DNA from: Flavobacteriales bacterium
GTDB lineage: Bacteria > Bacteroidota > Bacteroidia > Flavobacteriales_D > Sanyastnellaceae
Assembly: GCA_015665315.1 (NCBI GenBank)
Contig: JADFAK010000095.1
Span: 1-64,000 of the forward strand
DNA: 64,000 bases
Direction of reading: 5' to 3'
Shown here: positions 52,481 to 61,066 of the stretch, in pieces
How the letters are laid out: every line of letters begins with the position of its first letter
Position numbering within the stretch: position 1 is the first letter of the stretch
Translations under genes and position numbers: made by a program
The notes under the pieces: model-generated
Databases searched by the model: none
Seen by the model: the letters and a program-made list of their open reading frames with translations, nothing else
What the model was told of the DNA's origin: nothing

Positions 52481-54427
52481 ATGGTATCTGTTTCAAACTT
52501 AACAGTAGTTTTTGGAGAGCAAGTCTTATTCGATTCAATCTCCTTCTTTGTCACCGAAAAAGACAAAGTAGGCTTGGTCGGTAAAAATGGAGCAGGGAAA
52601 AGTACCCTGCTCAAAGTAATTGCCGGCTTGCAAAACGCCGATGGCGGTGACGTGAGCATGCCCAATGATGCACTCGTTGGTTACTTGCCCCAAGAGCTCG
52701 CTCTCGCGCCTACTCGAAGTGTTGCTCAAGAGGCGGCTCTAGCCTTCAAAGAACTCAATCAACTAGAAGCAAGATCGCAGCAAATCGCAACTGCCCTGGC
52801 TACCCGAGAAGATTATGAAACAGAATCCTACCACAATCTGATTACAGAACTGAATGACGTAAATGACCGATTGCATATTCTGGACGCCGGAAAATCGGAA
52901 GAGAACATTGCTCGCATACTGAAAGGTCTTGGATTCACCGACGAAGATTTGGACCAGCCACTTTCAACTTTTAGCGGAGGATGGCAAATGCGCGTTGAGC
53001 TCGCCAAATTACTCTTGCAACAACCGCAAGTACTTCTTCTAGATGAGCCGACGAACCATCTTGACATACTAAGCATTCAATGGCTCGAGAACTTCCTCAA
53101 AACGTACTCTGGGGCAATCATTCTCATCTCCCATGACAAGGCCTTTCTAGACAACCTTACGAACCGAACTATTGAAATCGCCAATAGTAAGATTTACGAT
53201 TTCAAATTTGCATACAGCAAGTATTTGGTTGCGCGAGAAGATGATCTTGAGAAGCAATTGCAAGCATACAAGAATCAGCAAAAGTACATTCAAGACACCA
53301 AGGTTCTGATTGACAAGTTCAGGGCGAAGAAAAACAAAGCAGCATTTGCGCAGTCGCTAATAAAAAAACTTGATAAGCTGGAGTTGATAGATGTGGACGA
53401 CTTTCTTCGACCCGCATTCAATTTGAACTTCCCCTCCTCTCCTCGTTCGGGAAAAGTTGCCCTCCAAGCAGAGAATCTATCCAAATCGTACGGACATAAA
53501 AAGGTATTTCAGAATCTTGATTTGATTGTAGCCCGTGGAACAAAACTGGCTATAGTAGGAAAGAATGGCGCAGGTAAAACAACTTTTACCAAAATCGTCA
53601 TGGGCACTGAAAAAGCCGACGGTGACATTACCATCGGTCACAACATTCAAATAGGCTATTACGCCCAGAATCAAGCGGAGAGCCTGGACGGAGAGAAAAC
53701 TGTGCTCCAAACGATCGAAGACGAGTCAACAGAATACATTAAAGCCACACCGAGAGCACTTCTTGGAAACTTCTTGTTTAGCGGTGATGACGTCGAGAAG
53801 AAAGTCAAAGTATTGTCAGGTGGTGAAAAGGCGAGATTGGCCATGTGTAAGCTTATGCTGGAACCTATCAATCTGCTTATTCTCGATGAGCCTACGAACC
53901 ACTTGGACATTCAATCGAAGGAAGTCTTGAAAAAAGCACTTGCGGCGTATGACGGTACCTTAATCGTCGTGAGTCACGATAGAGATTTCTTGCACGGACT
54001 TGCCGACGTGGTGTATGAAGTTACACCTAGCGGAATGAAGGAACATTTGGGAGATATTTACGAATTCCTTCAATCTAAGAATGCAGAAAGCATCGCTCAA
54101 TACGAGGGAGATGTGATGAAAGAAAAGGCCAAGCAGAAAGATCAGAGCTCGCAAAAGCTAGGGTATGATGAACGGAAGGAAAAGAAAAAAGAATATCGTC
54201 GATTACAAAATTTAGTCTCAAAAAGCGAGAGCCGTATCACTGAACTAGAGAAGAAGATCGCCGAGGCCGATAAGGAGATGGCAGGTCTGGACTATAGCGA
54301 TGAAGCGAAGACAGGAAAGCTACTTGCCGAATATGAAAAAATGAAAAAAGAACTCGATTCTACACTTGCGACTTGGGAAGAGGCAGGGCAAGAGTTAGAT
54401 GCCTTCGACACGTCGGTCTTAGAATGA
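52481..54427 (+). CDS. ABC-F family ATPase
   Basis: The 648-residue protein has two ABC domains: GKNGAGKST twice, signatures FSGGWQ and LSGGEK, Walker B VLLLDEPTNHLD and LLILDEPTNHLD. The usual ABC-F linker between domains (about 240-310) is basic and rich in KKLDK. The end (about 560-645) is a coiled coil. There is no membrane span. ABC-F proteins act on the ribosome, in translation or antibiotic protection. This one resembles the housekeeping Uup/EttA-type group, but the exact class is unclear. Confidence 0.92.
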   Translation: MVSVSNLTVVFGEQVLFDSISFFVTEKDKVGLVGKNGAGKSTLLKVIAGLQNADGGDVSMPNDALVGYLPQELALAPTRSVAQEAALAFKELNQLEARSQQIATALATREDYETESYHNLITELNDVNDRLHILDAGKSEENIARILKGLGFTDEDLDQPLSTFSGGWQMRVELAKLLLQQPQVLLLDEPTNHLDILSIQWLENFLKTYSGAIILISHDKAFLDNLTNRTIEIANSKIYDFKFAYSKYLVAREDDLEKQLQAYKNQQKYIQDTKVLIDKFRAKKNKAAFAQSLIKKLDKLELIDVDDFLRPAFNLNFPSSPRSGKVALQAENLSKSYGHKKVFQNLDLIVARGTKLAIVGKNGAGKTTFTKIVMGTEKADGDITIGHNIQIGYYAQNQAESLDGEKTVLQTIEDESTEYIKATPRALLGNFLFSGDDVEKKVKVLSGGEKARLAMCKLMLEPINLLILDEPTNHLDIQSKEVLKKALAAYDGTLIVVSHDRDFLHGLADVVYEVTPSGMKEHLGDIYEFLQSKNAESIAQYEGDVMKEKAKQKDQSSQKLGYDERKEKKKEYRRLQNLVSKSESRITELEKKIAEADKEMAGLDYSDEAKTGKLLAEYEKMKKELDSTLATWEEAGQELDAFDTSVLE

Positions 54428-55456
54428 GTCTTTGTAGGTAGTAATGTACTTCTCCCAACGATCTAGCACCTCCAAATAGTTATCGGGCATCTCTTTTTCG
54501 AAATACATCCACTCACCCGTTGTTGGATGCGTAAAACCGAGGCTAAAGGCATGAAGTGCTTGTCCGGGAAGTAGTTTAAAAGAGTTCTCAATGAACTGCT
54601 TGTATTTCGTAAAAGTGGTCCCTTTTAAAATCTTATCTCCTCCGTATTCTTTGTCGTTGAATAACGGATGTTTGATATGCTGCATGTGAACACGAATCTG
54701 ATGGGTTCGCCCCGTTTCAAGCTGGCATTCGACCAAAGTGACATATCCGTATCTTTTAATCACCCGATAATGGGTGACGGCATGTTTTCCGTAATCGCCG
54801 TCGGGGAAAACGGTCATGACTTTTCGGTTCTTGAGCGACCTCCCCAAGTGACCAGTAACAGTTCCGTCTTCTTCGATATCTCCCCAGACTAAGGCTCTGT
54901 ACTTCCGTTCGATTGTTCGGTGATAAAACTGTTCCCCAAGCTTCATCATGGCCTCTTCAGTCTTTCCTACAACCATCACACCAGACGTATTCTTATCTAA
55001 TCGATGAACCAATCCCGGCCGGGGTTCAGGTTGATTGTCGGAGCTTGGTAAATTACCAAAATGGAAGATTAATGCATTTACAAGTGTCCCTGAGTAATTT
55101 CCATATCCAGGATGCACGACAATTTCGGTTGGCTTATTGAGCACCACAATGGCATCATCCTCATACAATATATCCAAAGGAATATCTTCGGGTATTAGTT
55201 CGAGGTTGCGAACGGGGTAGGGTAACTCAACGGTTAAAACGTCTTCTGGCTTAACCTTGTAATTCGATTTAATGGGTTGACCATTGGCCTTTACGAAACC
55301 GGCCTTGGCAGCCTCTTGAATCTGATTTCTCGATGTATTGGCCAGTCGGTCCTTCAGGAATAAATCTGCCCGAATGGCCGTCTGCCCTGGATCGCAAACA
55401 ATACGATGATGCTCGTATAATTCCTCGTCCCCAATCTCCTCATTTTCTTCGGTCAT
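54419..55456 (-). CDS. rluD: RluA-family 23S rRNA pseudouridine synthase (RluD-like)
   Basis: The 345-residue protein has an N-terminal S4 RNA-binding domain (about 20-85). The RluA catalytic domain has the motif HRLDKNTSGVMVV, which contains the catalytic Asp, and the RTHQIRVHM segment. It makes pseudouridines in 23S rRNA; the sites are assumed from RluD. Its stop overlaps the convergent ABC-F gene by 9 bp. It starts 1 bp after the T9SS cargo gene. Confidence 0.9.
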   Translation of the reverse strand: MTEENEEIGDEELYEHHRIVCDPGQTAIRADLFLKDRLANTSRNQIQEAAKAGFVKANGQPIKSNYKVKPEDVLTVELPYPVRNLELIPEDIPLDILYEDDAIVVLNKPTEIVVHPGYGNYSGTLVNALIFHFGNLPSSDNQPEPRPGLVHRLDKNTSGVMVVGKTEEAMMKLGEQFYHRTIERKYRALVWGDIEEDGTVTGHLGRSLKNRKVMTVFPDGDYGKHAVTHYRVIKRYGYVTLVECQLETGRTHQIRVHMQHIKHPLFNDKEYGGDKILKGTTFTKYKQFIENSFKLLPGQALHAFSLGFTHPTTGEWMYFEKEMPDNYLEVLDRWEKYITTYKDSF

Positions 55457-55457
55457 C

Positions 55458-57344
55458 TTACAGTTTCATCAAGCGTTCGTGAATAACACGTCCATCCTCC
55501 GTTCTTACCTCAAGTATGTAAACTCCTTGAGCTAAGTCTTGGATAGAAATTTGTTGAAGGCCTTGCAAATCACCCCGTGTCATAATCAACTTTCCACTTT
55601 GGTTGTATACACTCAGACTATATGACCCGAGCCCTGTCGGCACTTCAATATTAACATTGTCCGAAGTAGGATTGGGATAAATTCCCACTTGTGCTGCCAA
55701 ATCTTCTTCAACGCTGTTCCAAACAAATGACTTACCCGATTTAAACACTGGACGAATCATGAGTGATCCAGTAATACTCGAAGCTTGCCACGAGGCACCT
55801 ATTCCAAGCTGATAGAATAATCTTCCCGGATTCTGGTTGGTATTCTTGTCGTTTCCGACATTGAGGCTATTGTCTCCTTGCTGTACCCATCCGACGTAAA
55901 TAGTTCCATCTACGCCTATCGGATCATCATATTCGTAATACGCATACTTGTTGTATCCGTGATCGTAGTATTTCGGGTAATTAAAGGTAAATATGGTAGC
56001 AAGCTCCTCCCCTGGCACACCTCCATTGTCATCCCAAGCTCTAAGAATAAAAGATTCGGTGCTCTGATCGTCGACAAAAGGAATCCAGTGGACGAACAAG
56101 CCTAGAAGTGTGTCTTCTTTTGCAAGTTGATACTTCATGGCAATTTTGCCCCCACCTGTAGTCAAGCCATATGCACGTTCGGCCGTTCCATCGTCATAGG
56201 CGTAATAGTTGGTGAAATTCTGTTCGAATGAAATTGTGTCATTCGAGGTAACAATATCGGATGTCTCATGGTAGTAGTTCACAGAGAAAATCGCGCAAGT
56301 ATCATTCACATTTGTATCGAACACGTCATTACCTATGGGGAAGTACGATTGCGGGTTGATGATGTCCACACCGTTGGTAATTGAATAATCGTTGGGATGA
56401 TCCCATGATTGATCTTCGTAATCTATTCGATAACCCGACTGGAAATTAACCGCTGTTTCTGACAAATTTCTTTGAGCCGCTCTGGTTGTGTCCTCCAAAT
56501 AGAGCGCAGGATTTTCCAGAAAATGGGTCCATGGCATAGCTGTAAAATCGCGAAGCAGGGTATTTTCTTCTTCCATGAAAGCTAGGTCCTGAATAGGCGC
56601 GTTCTCGGGATCTACATTTGCGGCAAGCTCTACATAGTCGATGTGCCAGTGATCAACGCTACCGCTCAATGTGGAATAATTTATAAATCGAAATTTGAAA
56701 CCATCTAAGAAATAGGTATTGCCAAATTCCGCATCTTGAATCGGGATAAAAACGCGTTGAAATTCTGCAGGTAAGGTACCACCAGGAATTGACCATCTTC
56801 TGATCCATCCTCCTCCACCGGAGTTGTTCCAAAACTCAACCACAAGCGAATCCTGCTCGTCCGGCTTATTTCCCAAACCTCCTCCTTGGTAGAAAAAAGA
56901 GAGATATACATTATCAAGCGAATCCAATCCAGCTAAATTCAATGGAACAGACGTTAGTGTGTCGGCAGTACCATACGCGTCGGCCGAAACAAAATCGTAC
57001 GGATAGCCATTGCTTTTTAATCCGTCGAAAGTAGCGACGCCAACGGTTGGAGGTTGAATGGGGAAGTTGCTATTGATAAATACATTGTCATCTTCCCAAC
57101 GTTGCCATTCCACAGGAATATCTGGATTATCAGTTGGTAAAGAGTATCGCGAGAAATCGTCAAAAAAGGGAAGAGACATGCTTCCTCCTCCGCGCTGTTG
57201 TCTAGCTTGAAATTGACTCTCTTTCTCGGCGTTTTCAATAAGAGTTGGGTTAACATCTAGATATCTCTCAACTTCCTGAGCTTGACCAAAATTCGATAGC
57301 AATAGAGCGGTTCCTGCAAAAAACCATTTAATTCCCTTTATCAT
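55458..57344 (-). CDS. Secreted protein with T9SS type-A sorting domain
   Basis: The 628-residue protein has a signal peptide (about 1-22, ending GQAQ), an N-terminal RxxxRGGGSMSLPFFDDFS region and long beta-rich middle. A T9SS sorting domain spans the last 75 residues (IYPNPTSDNVNIEV... GVYILEVRTEDG... RLMKL). No catalytic motif was recognised. It should pass through the Sec system and then the T9SS encoded at 46498-52418, and be fixed to the surface. It overlaps the PASTA gene by 17 bp and precedes the RluD gene by 1 bp, so the three form an operon. Confidence 0.88.
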   Translation of the reverse strand: MIKGIKWFFAGTALLLSNFGQAQEVERYLDVNPTLIENAEKESQFQARQQRGGGSMSLPFFDDFSRYSLPTDNPDIPVEWQRWEDDNVFINSNFPIQPPTVGVATFDGLKSNGYPYDFVSADAYGTADTLTSVPLNLAGLDSLDNVYLSFFYQGGGLGNKPDEQDSLVVEFWNNSGGGGWIRRWSIPGGTLPAEFQRVFIPIQDAEFGNTYFLDGFKFRFINYSTLSGSVDHWHIDYVELAANVDPENAPIQDLAFMEEENTLLRDFTAMPWTHFLENPALYLEDTTRAAQRNLSETAVNFQSGYRIDYEDQSWDHPNDYSITNGVDIINPQSYFPIGNDVFDTNVNDTCAIFSVNYYHETSDIVTSNDTISFEQNFTNYYAYDDGTAERAYGLTTGGGKIAMKYQLAKEDTLLGLFVHWIPFVDDQSTESFILRAWDDNGGVPGEELATIFTFNYPKYYDHGYNKYAYYEYDDPIGVDGTIYVGWVQQGDNSLNVGNDKNTNQNPGRLFYQLGIGASWQASSITGSLMIRPVFKSGKSFVWNSVEEDLAAQVGIYPNPTSDNVNIEVPTGLGSYSLSVYNQSGKLIMTRGDLQGLQQISIQDLAQGVYILEVRTEDGRVIHERLMKL

Positions 57345-58149
57345 ATTTCAAATTTAAAGTATCTGGCGCTTGCGGAGAAATGCGCTTGGTGCTTAGGAAA
57401 ACATCGACGTTGCCGCCGATTGTAATTGAATTCTCCCCACCTGGTTTTGGTTCTTGCATATACACTCTCGCCAATGAACTGTCCATCTTTGAAGCGACGT
57501 CTGCAGTATAGAACGGCTGACCTAGTGATAAATTGGCTCTTCCCAGCACTTTTTGGGCACTATCCAATGTCATCCCGTACAAAGATGGTACAGCTACTTT
57601 TTGATTTCCCCTCCTGCCGATAACCAAGGTTACCTTCTCTCCTGGTTTTACAAGTGCGTCTTCTTCCAATTTCTTGCCGTTCTGAGTGACCTTGATAACG
57701 CAGTCATGCAACAGGACGTTGGGCTGAAATGTGGTATCAACCGCAATCCCCTTGTTGTTCAGCTTGATCATGGCTATTTTGAAATTCAACCCTTCCTTGA
57801 TGTTCAGCTTTACGGCTTCTGGGGCGTGCTTGTACACAGTAAGATATACTGAGCGGCCAGATTTCACCTTCACTTCAGCGGAAGGCTCTTGTCGCAAAAT
57901 TGTACCGCCTACACCTTGGTCGGACCACACGGAATCGATAATCAGAAATTCAAGGCTAGACTCCGCGAACTTTTCTTGGGCTTCTTCGATGGATAGATCA
58001 AGGACATTTGGCACTAGGACAAAATCATCGTGACCTGTATACCATTTCAGACCAAACCAAGCCGAAAACACGGCTACCAAAACAAAGAAGATCGCCAGAA
58101 TCAGATTCTTACCAAACGTTTTACTCACTATGAATTTAAGTAGTTTCAT
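57328..58149 (-). CDS. Membrane-anchored PASTA-domain protein without kinase
   Basis: The 273-residue protein has one N-terminal membrane span (about 14-36) and then three PASTA-like repeats of about 65 residues: FVLVPNVLDLSIEEAQEKF near 41, the middle one from about 110, and KVAVPSLYGMTLDSAQKVL near 185. PASTA repeats bind muropeptides or the glycan. In Gram-positives they are fused to Ser/Thr kinases or PBPs, but no such domain is present here. It is likely periplasmic. It starts an operon with the T9SS cargo and RluD genes; a -7 element lies 24 bp upstream. Confidence 0.88.
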   Translation of the reverse strand: MKLLKFIVSKTFGKNLILAIFFVLVAVFSAWFGLKWYTGHDDFVLVPNVLDLSIEEAQEKFAESSLEFLIIDSVWSDQGVGGTILRQEPSAEVKVKSGRSVYLTVYKHAPEAVKLNIKEGLNFKIAMIKLNNKGIAVDTTFQPNVLLHDCVIKVTQNGKKLEEDALVKPGEKVTLVIGRRGNQKVAVPSLYGMTLDSAQKVLGRANLSLGQPFYTADVASKMDSSLARVYMQEPKPGGENSITIGGNVDVFLSTKRISPQAPDTLNLKYDKGN

Positions 58150-58173
58150 GCACTGTGACTAACTGACAACGCC

Positions 58174-58181
58174 CAAAGGTA
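58174..58181 (-). promoter_or_regulatory. -7 element (TACCTTTG) before the PASTA gene
   Basis: On the minus strand TACCTTTG fits TAnnTTTG and ends 24 bp before the ATG at 58149. Confidence 0.5.
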
Positions 58182-58233
58182 GTTATTTGGTATTGTGTAA
58201 TCGTCTTACCCATTTTTTGAAGGCAAAAAGCGA

Positions 58234-60483
58234 TTATTCGCTTTTGTGTGCCATTGCTTCACCAATAACATTATCGTAGATCGCTTTTGCATCATCGATA
58301 AATCCAAAGTGCTTTTCATCAACGACCAATTTGCCTCTTGTTACGTGACCCAACAAGGTTATTTCAACTCCATGTTCAACTACTGTGTCAATGAATTCAT
58401 CTTCGTAGTCTTCGGTTACTGAAACAACGATTCGACTTTGAGACTCCCCAAATAGGAAGGCATCCTCACGAATTTCAGAATCCGTTACGATGTCAAATCC
58501 AAGTCCGCGTGGCATGCCCATTTCACATAGCGTGATGTACAAACCGCCGTCCGACACGTCATGGATGGCATTGACGAGATTGTTTTTAATCAACTCTTTG
58601 ACACAACCTTGCAACGTAAGCTCTTCCTTCATATCAAAGTAGGGAGCTGGTGAATTCAAGATACCATGAATGCTGTGCAAGTATTCAGAAGAATTCACAT
58701 CGTTTCGGGCTGTTCCGAGTAAGAAAATCAAATCTCCTTTGTACTTAAAATCCAGGGTAGCTTGTAAATTCTGGTGAGCTAGGATACCGATCATACCGAT
58801 CGTAGGCGTTGGAAATACGGGAAGCGCACCGCCATCTTCTCCAGCAGTTTGATTGTAAAAGCTCACATTACCTCCAGTCACAGGTGTTTTTAACGCTTCA
58901 CAGGCTTTACCCATTCCTTTGATTGCTCCTTCAAATTGCCAATAAACCTCTGGATTGTATGGATTTCCGAAGTTCAGGCAATTTGTTACTGCCGAAGGCT
59001 CACCTCCAGCGCAAACGATATTTCTTGCCGCTTCAGCAACTGCTATTTCCGTTCCTTTCTCAGGATCATTGTACACGTATCTGGCGTTGCAGTCAACTGT
59101 CATGGCCAAGGCCTTATTGCTGCCCTTGATGTTTACGATAGCCGCATCAGCTGGCTTGTTGGTCGACATATTATTCGTTCCAACCATGGTATCATATTGC
59201 TCCCACACCCAGCGTTTCGAACAGATATTCGGATTGGCTAAAAGCTGACGCGCCACCACTACTAAATCTGAAGGCTCAGCGATTTGATCCAAGGTGAATT
59301 TTTGTCCTTCAGCATAATAAGCCGGCTCCTTCGATTCACGAGTATACACCGGAGCTCCTCCTCCAAGCACTAATGAATCGGCAGGAACTTCTACAACTTT
59401 TTCGCCATGCATGTAAATTCGAAGCATAGGACCTTCAGTCACCACACCAATTTGCACAGCATGCAGATCCCATTTCTCAAAAATATCTTCAACGATCTGC
59501 TCCTTGCCTTTTTGAACTACTACCAGCATTCGTTCTTGAGACTCAGACATCAAAATCTCGAATGGCTTCATGTCGGCCTGGCGCAAGGGAACTTTATCCA
59601 ACTGGATATCCATGCCAACACCTCCTCCAGCGCTCATTTCCGATGTAGAGCACGTAATTCCGGCTGCGCCCATATCTTGCATGCCCACTACTGCATCTGT
59701 TTCGGCCAACTCCATCGACGCTTCAAGTAAAAGTTTTTCCTGAAATGGATCACCTACTTGAACACTTGGTAAATCGTCGGCAGAATCGGCGGAAATATCT
59801 TTGGATGCAAACGACGCTCCTTGAATACCATCTTTTCCGGTAGCCGATCCAACAATGTAAACTGCGTTACCTGGACCTTTGGCTTTCGCCGAAATAACGT
59901 TTTTGGTTTTTACGATTCCCACCGACATCGCATTGACCAATGGATTGACTTGATAGGTTTCATCGAAGAAAACCTCACCAGCTACTACCGGCACACCAAA
60001 AGCATTCCCGTAGTCACCAATTCCTTTCACAACACCCTCCAACAACCATTTGGTTTTGTCGTCATCCAACTTACCAAAACGCAGTGAATTCAACTGAGCT
60101 ATCGGGCGAGCTCCCATAGTGAAGATATCGCGATTGATACCTCCTACTCCTGTGGCTGCTCCTTGATATGGCTCAATCGCCGAAGGATGATTATGTGATT
60201 CAATTTTAAAAGCACAGCCCAGTCCTTCACCAATATCGACAAGTCCAGCGTTCTCTTCTCCGGCTTTAACCAACATATGCGGACCATCCTTTGGGAGAGT
60301 CTTCAATAAATTGATCGAGTTTTTATAAGAACAATGCTCACTCCACATTACGGAGTAAATACACATCTCAGTGAAGTTGGGAGTCCGACCAAGGACTTTT
60401 ATAATATCATTGAATTCAGCCTCTTGCAGGCCCATTTCTTTTGCTTGGTCTAATGTTGCTAGTTGTTCGGTGGAAGTTGCCAT
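58234..60483 (-). CDS. purL: Phosphoribosylformylglycinamidine synthase, small-type PurL
   Basis: PurL converts FGAR, glutamine and ATP into FGAM in purine synthesis. The 749-residue protein is the short form that works with separate PurQ and PurS: it lacks the fused N-terminal and glutaminase domains of the 1,300-residue type. Motifs include VMWSEHCSYKNS, FKIESHNHPSAIEP and VGMQDMGAAGITCSTSEM. purQ and purS are not adjacent. The start ATG is 20 bp past a TACATTTG element. Confidence 0.98.
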   Translation of the reverse strand: MATSTEQLATLDQAKEMGLQEAEFNDIIKVLGRTPNFTEMCIYSVMWSEHCSYKNSINLLKTLPKDGPHMLVKAGEENAGLVDIGEGLGCAFKIESHNHPSAIEPYQGAATGVGGINRDIFTMGARPIAQLNSLRFGKLDDDKTKWLLEGVVKGIGDYGNAFGVPVVAGEVFFDETYQVNPLVNAMSVGIVKTKNVISAKAKGPGNAVYIVGSATGKDGIQGASFASKDISADSADDLPSVQVGDPFQEKLLLEASMELAETDAVVGMQDMGAAGITCSTSEMSAGGGVGMDIQLDKVPLRQADMKPFEILMSESQERMLVVVQKGKEQIVEDIFEKWDLHAVQIGVVTEGPMLRIYMHGEKVVEVPADSLVLGGGAPVYTRESKEPAYYAEGQKFTLDQIAEPSDLVVVARQLLANPNICSKRWVWEQYDTMVGTNNMSTNKPADAAIVNIKGSNKALAMTVDCNARYVYNDPEKGTEIAVAEAARNIVCAGGEPSAVTNCLNFGNPYNPEVYWQFEGAIKGMGKACEALKTPVTGGNVSFYNQTAGEDGGALPVFPTPTIGMIGILAHQNLQATLDFKYKGDLIFLLGTARNDVNSSEYLHSIHGILNSPAPYFDMKEELTLQGCVKELIKNNLVNAIHDVSDGGLYITLCEMGMPRGLGFDIVTDSEIREDAFLFGESQSRIVVSVTEDYEDEFIDTVVEHGVEITLLGHVTRGKLVVDEKHFGFIDDAKAIYDNVIGEAMAHKSE

Positions 60484-60503
60484 GTGCTTCAGAATTTAAG
60501 GTG

Positions 60504-60511
60504 CAAATGTA
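60504..60511 (-). promoter_or_regulatory. -7 element (TACATTTG) before purL
   Basis: On the minus strand TACATTTG fits TAnnTTTG and lies 20 bp before the purL ATG. The 125-bp gap also holds the dtd start side, where I see only a weak TAAATTGC. Confidence 0.5.
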
Positions 60512-60608
60512 CGCCATCCTTATGGAAAAGTCGGCCTGAATTATCAACGTTTAACTCACTACATTCCCTTCCAAAGGTTTTATAAATTGCACAACAAACA
60601 TTTATACT

Positions 60609-61061
60609 ATGCGAGTTGTCCTCCAGCGTGTTTCGAGTGCTTCGGTAACCATTGACAATCAGGTTAAAGGAAAAATTGGTTTGGGTTATCTTCTATTGGC
60701 AGGAATTGAAAGCCGAGATTCGAGTGCGGATATTGAATGGATGGCGAAAAAAATCTTGTCTCTAAGAGTATTCTCGGATGCAGAAGGAAAGATGAACTTG
60801 GATATTGAACAAGTCGGTGGAAGCATCTTGGTCGTAAGTCAATTTACTTTGCATGCGCAAATAAAAAAAGGAACTCGGCCATCTTTCATCAAAGCAGCGC
60901 ATCCCGATCAAGCCATTCCTTTGTACGAGGAATTCATTGAGGTACTTGCCCGCCTATCAACGAAAAAAATTGAAACCGGTGAGTTTGGCGCATCCATGGA
61001 AGTTAATCTGGTAAATGACGGCCCGGTCACCATCCTGCTAGATACACACAACAAAGAATAG
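60609..61061 (+). CDS. dtd: D-aminoacyl-tRNA deacylase
   Basis: Dtd hydrolyses D-amino acids from mischarged tRNAs. The 150-residue protein has MRVVLQRVSSASVTID at the start, the SQFTLHA motif near 78-84 (catalytic Thr region) and NDGPVTILLDT (GPVT cross-subunit motif) near the end. It is cytosolic and dimeric in the family. Confidence 0.97.
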   Translation: MRVVLQRVSSASVTIDNQVKGKIGLGYLLLAGIESRDSSADIEWMAKKILSLRVFSDAEGKMNLDIEQVGGSILVVSQFTLHAQIKKGTRPSFIKAAHPDQAIPLYEEFIEVLARLSTKKIETGEFGASMEVNLVNDGPVTILLDTHNKE

Positions 61062-61066
61062 ATCAC

